Shown here: positions 63,894-64,000 of the stretch, one piece after another
Position numbering within the stretch: the stretch's first letter is position 1
How the letters are laid out: every line of letters starts with the position of its first letter
Assembly: GCF_964340395.1 (NCBI RefSeq)
Contig: NC_135552.1
Location: forward strand, 23,895,681-23,959,680
Source: Glandiceps talaboti
Lineage: Eukaryota; Hemichordata; Enteropneusta; Spengelidae
Length of the DNA: 64,000 nucleotides
Direction of reading: 5' to 3'
Translations under genes and position numbers: made by a program
The notes under the pieces: model-generated
What the model was told of the DNA's origin: nothing
What the model saw: the letters and a program-made list of their open reading frames with translations, nothing else
The model's database searches: none

Positions 63894-64000
63894 GCGAGTT
63901 AGATTACTTGGATTTACGTGGAGGTGTACAATCAAAGTTGCCTTGGCTGTTAATAACTTATATTTGTTAATTATAGAATTATGAGATTGAGTGATGCTAG

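Overview
This window is eukaryotic nuclear DNA from an animal, most likely a marine invertebrate. It is AT-rich and gene-poor. Coding exons are short, carry GT/AG splice sites and are separated by long introns. The rest is full of microsatellites, minisatellites and small foldback elements. No bacterial operon, ribosome-binding site, tRNA, rRNA, CRISPR array or autonomous transposon gene was found. The protein families (LYPD6-type Ly6/uPAR protein, POFUT1-like glycosyltransferases) fit a bilaterian; I cannot name the species or phylum.

Layout. Bases 1 to about 30.5 kb hold no gene I can support. They contain a 36-bp minisatellite (4.6 kb), small palindromic elements (6.0, 8.7, 12.6, 15.8, 16.1-16.4 and 19.8-20.7 kb), a ~950-bp hexanucleotide array (16.7-17.65 kb) and CATA arrays (20.4-20.95 kb). 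At 30.5-34.35 kb four coding exons on the plus strand make a complete 182-residue secreted or membrane-anchored three-finger protein of LYPD6 type, with a probable 3' UTR running to about 37.2 kb. At 42.3-42.8 kb an intronless 171-residue GNAT-fold protein lies on the minus strand. It diverges from the first of three tandem plus-strand genes for a POFUT1-like O-fucosyltransferase with an N-terminal membrane anchor: copy 1 43.4-48.66 kb, copy 2 51.06-56.66 kb, copy 3 from 59.74 kb and running off the right edge. Copies 1 and 2 have five coding exons with intron phases 0, 2, 0, 1; the visible exons of copy 3 follow the same plan. Copies 2 and 3 are recent duplicates; copy 1 is much older.

The most interesting items are: (i) the local expansion of membrane-anchored POFUT1-like enzymes, with a GC splice donor in copy 3 and a shuffled intron-1 block; (ii) a five-copy hairpin MITE family (plus a likely relative) ending in AGTCT/AGACT, with recognisable 10-bp target duplications at five of the six sites; (iii) several foldback structures, including a 386-bp one inside intron 1 of copy 1; and (iv) two tiny upstream ORFs ahead of the LYPD6-like start, one overlapping it as ATGA. 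All sequence comparisons were made by eye; no alignment or database search was run.
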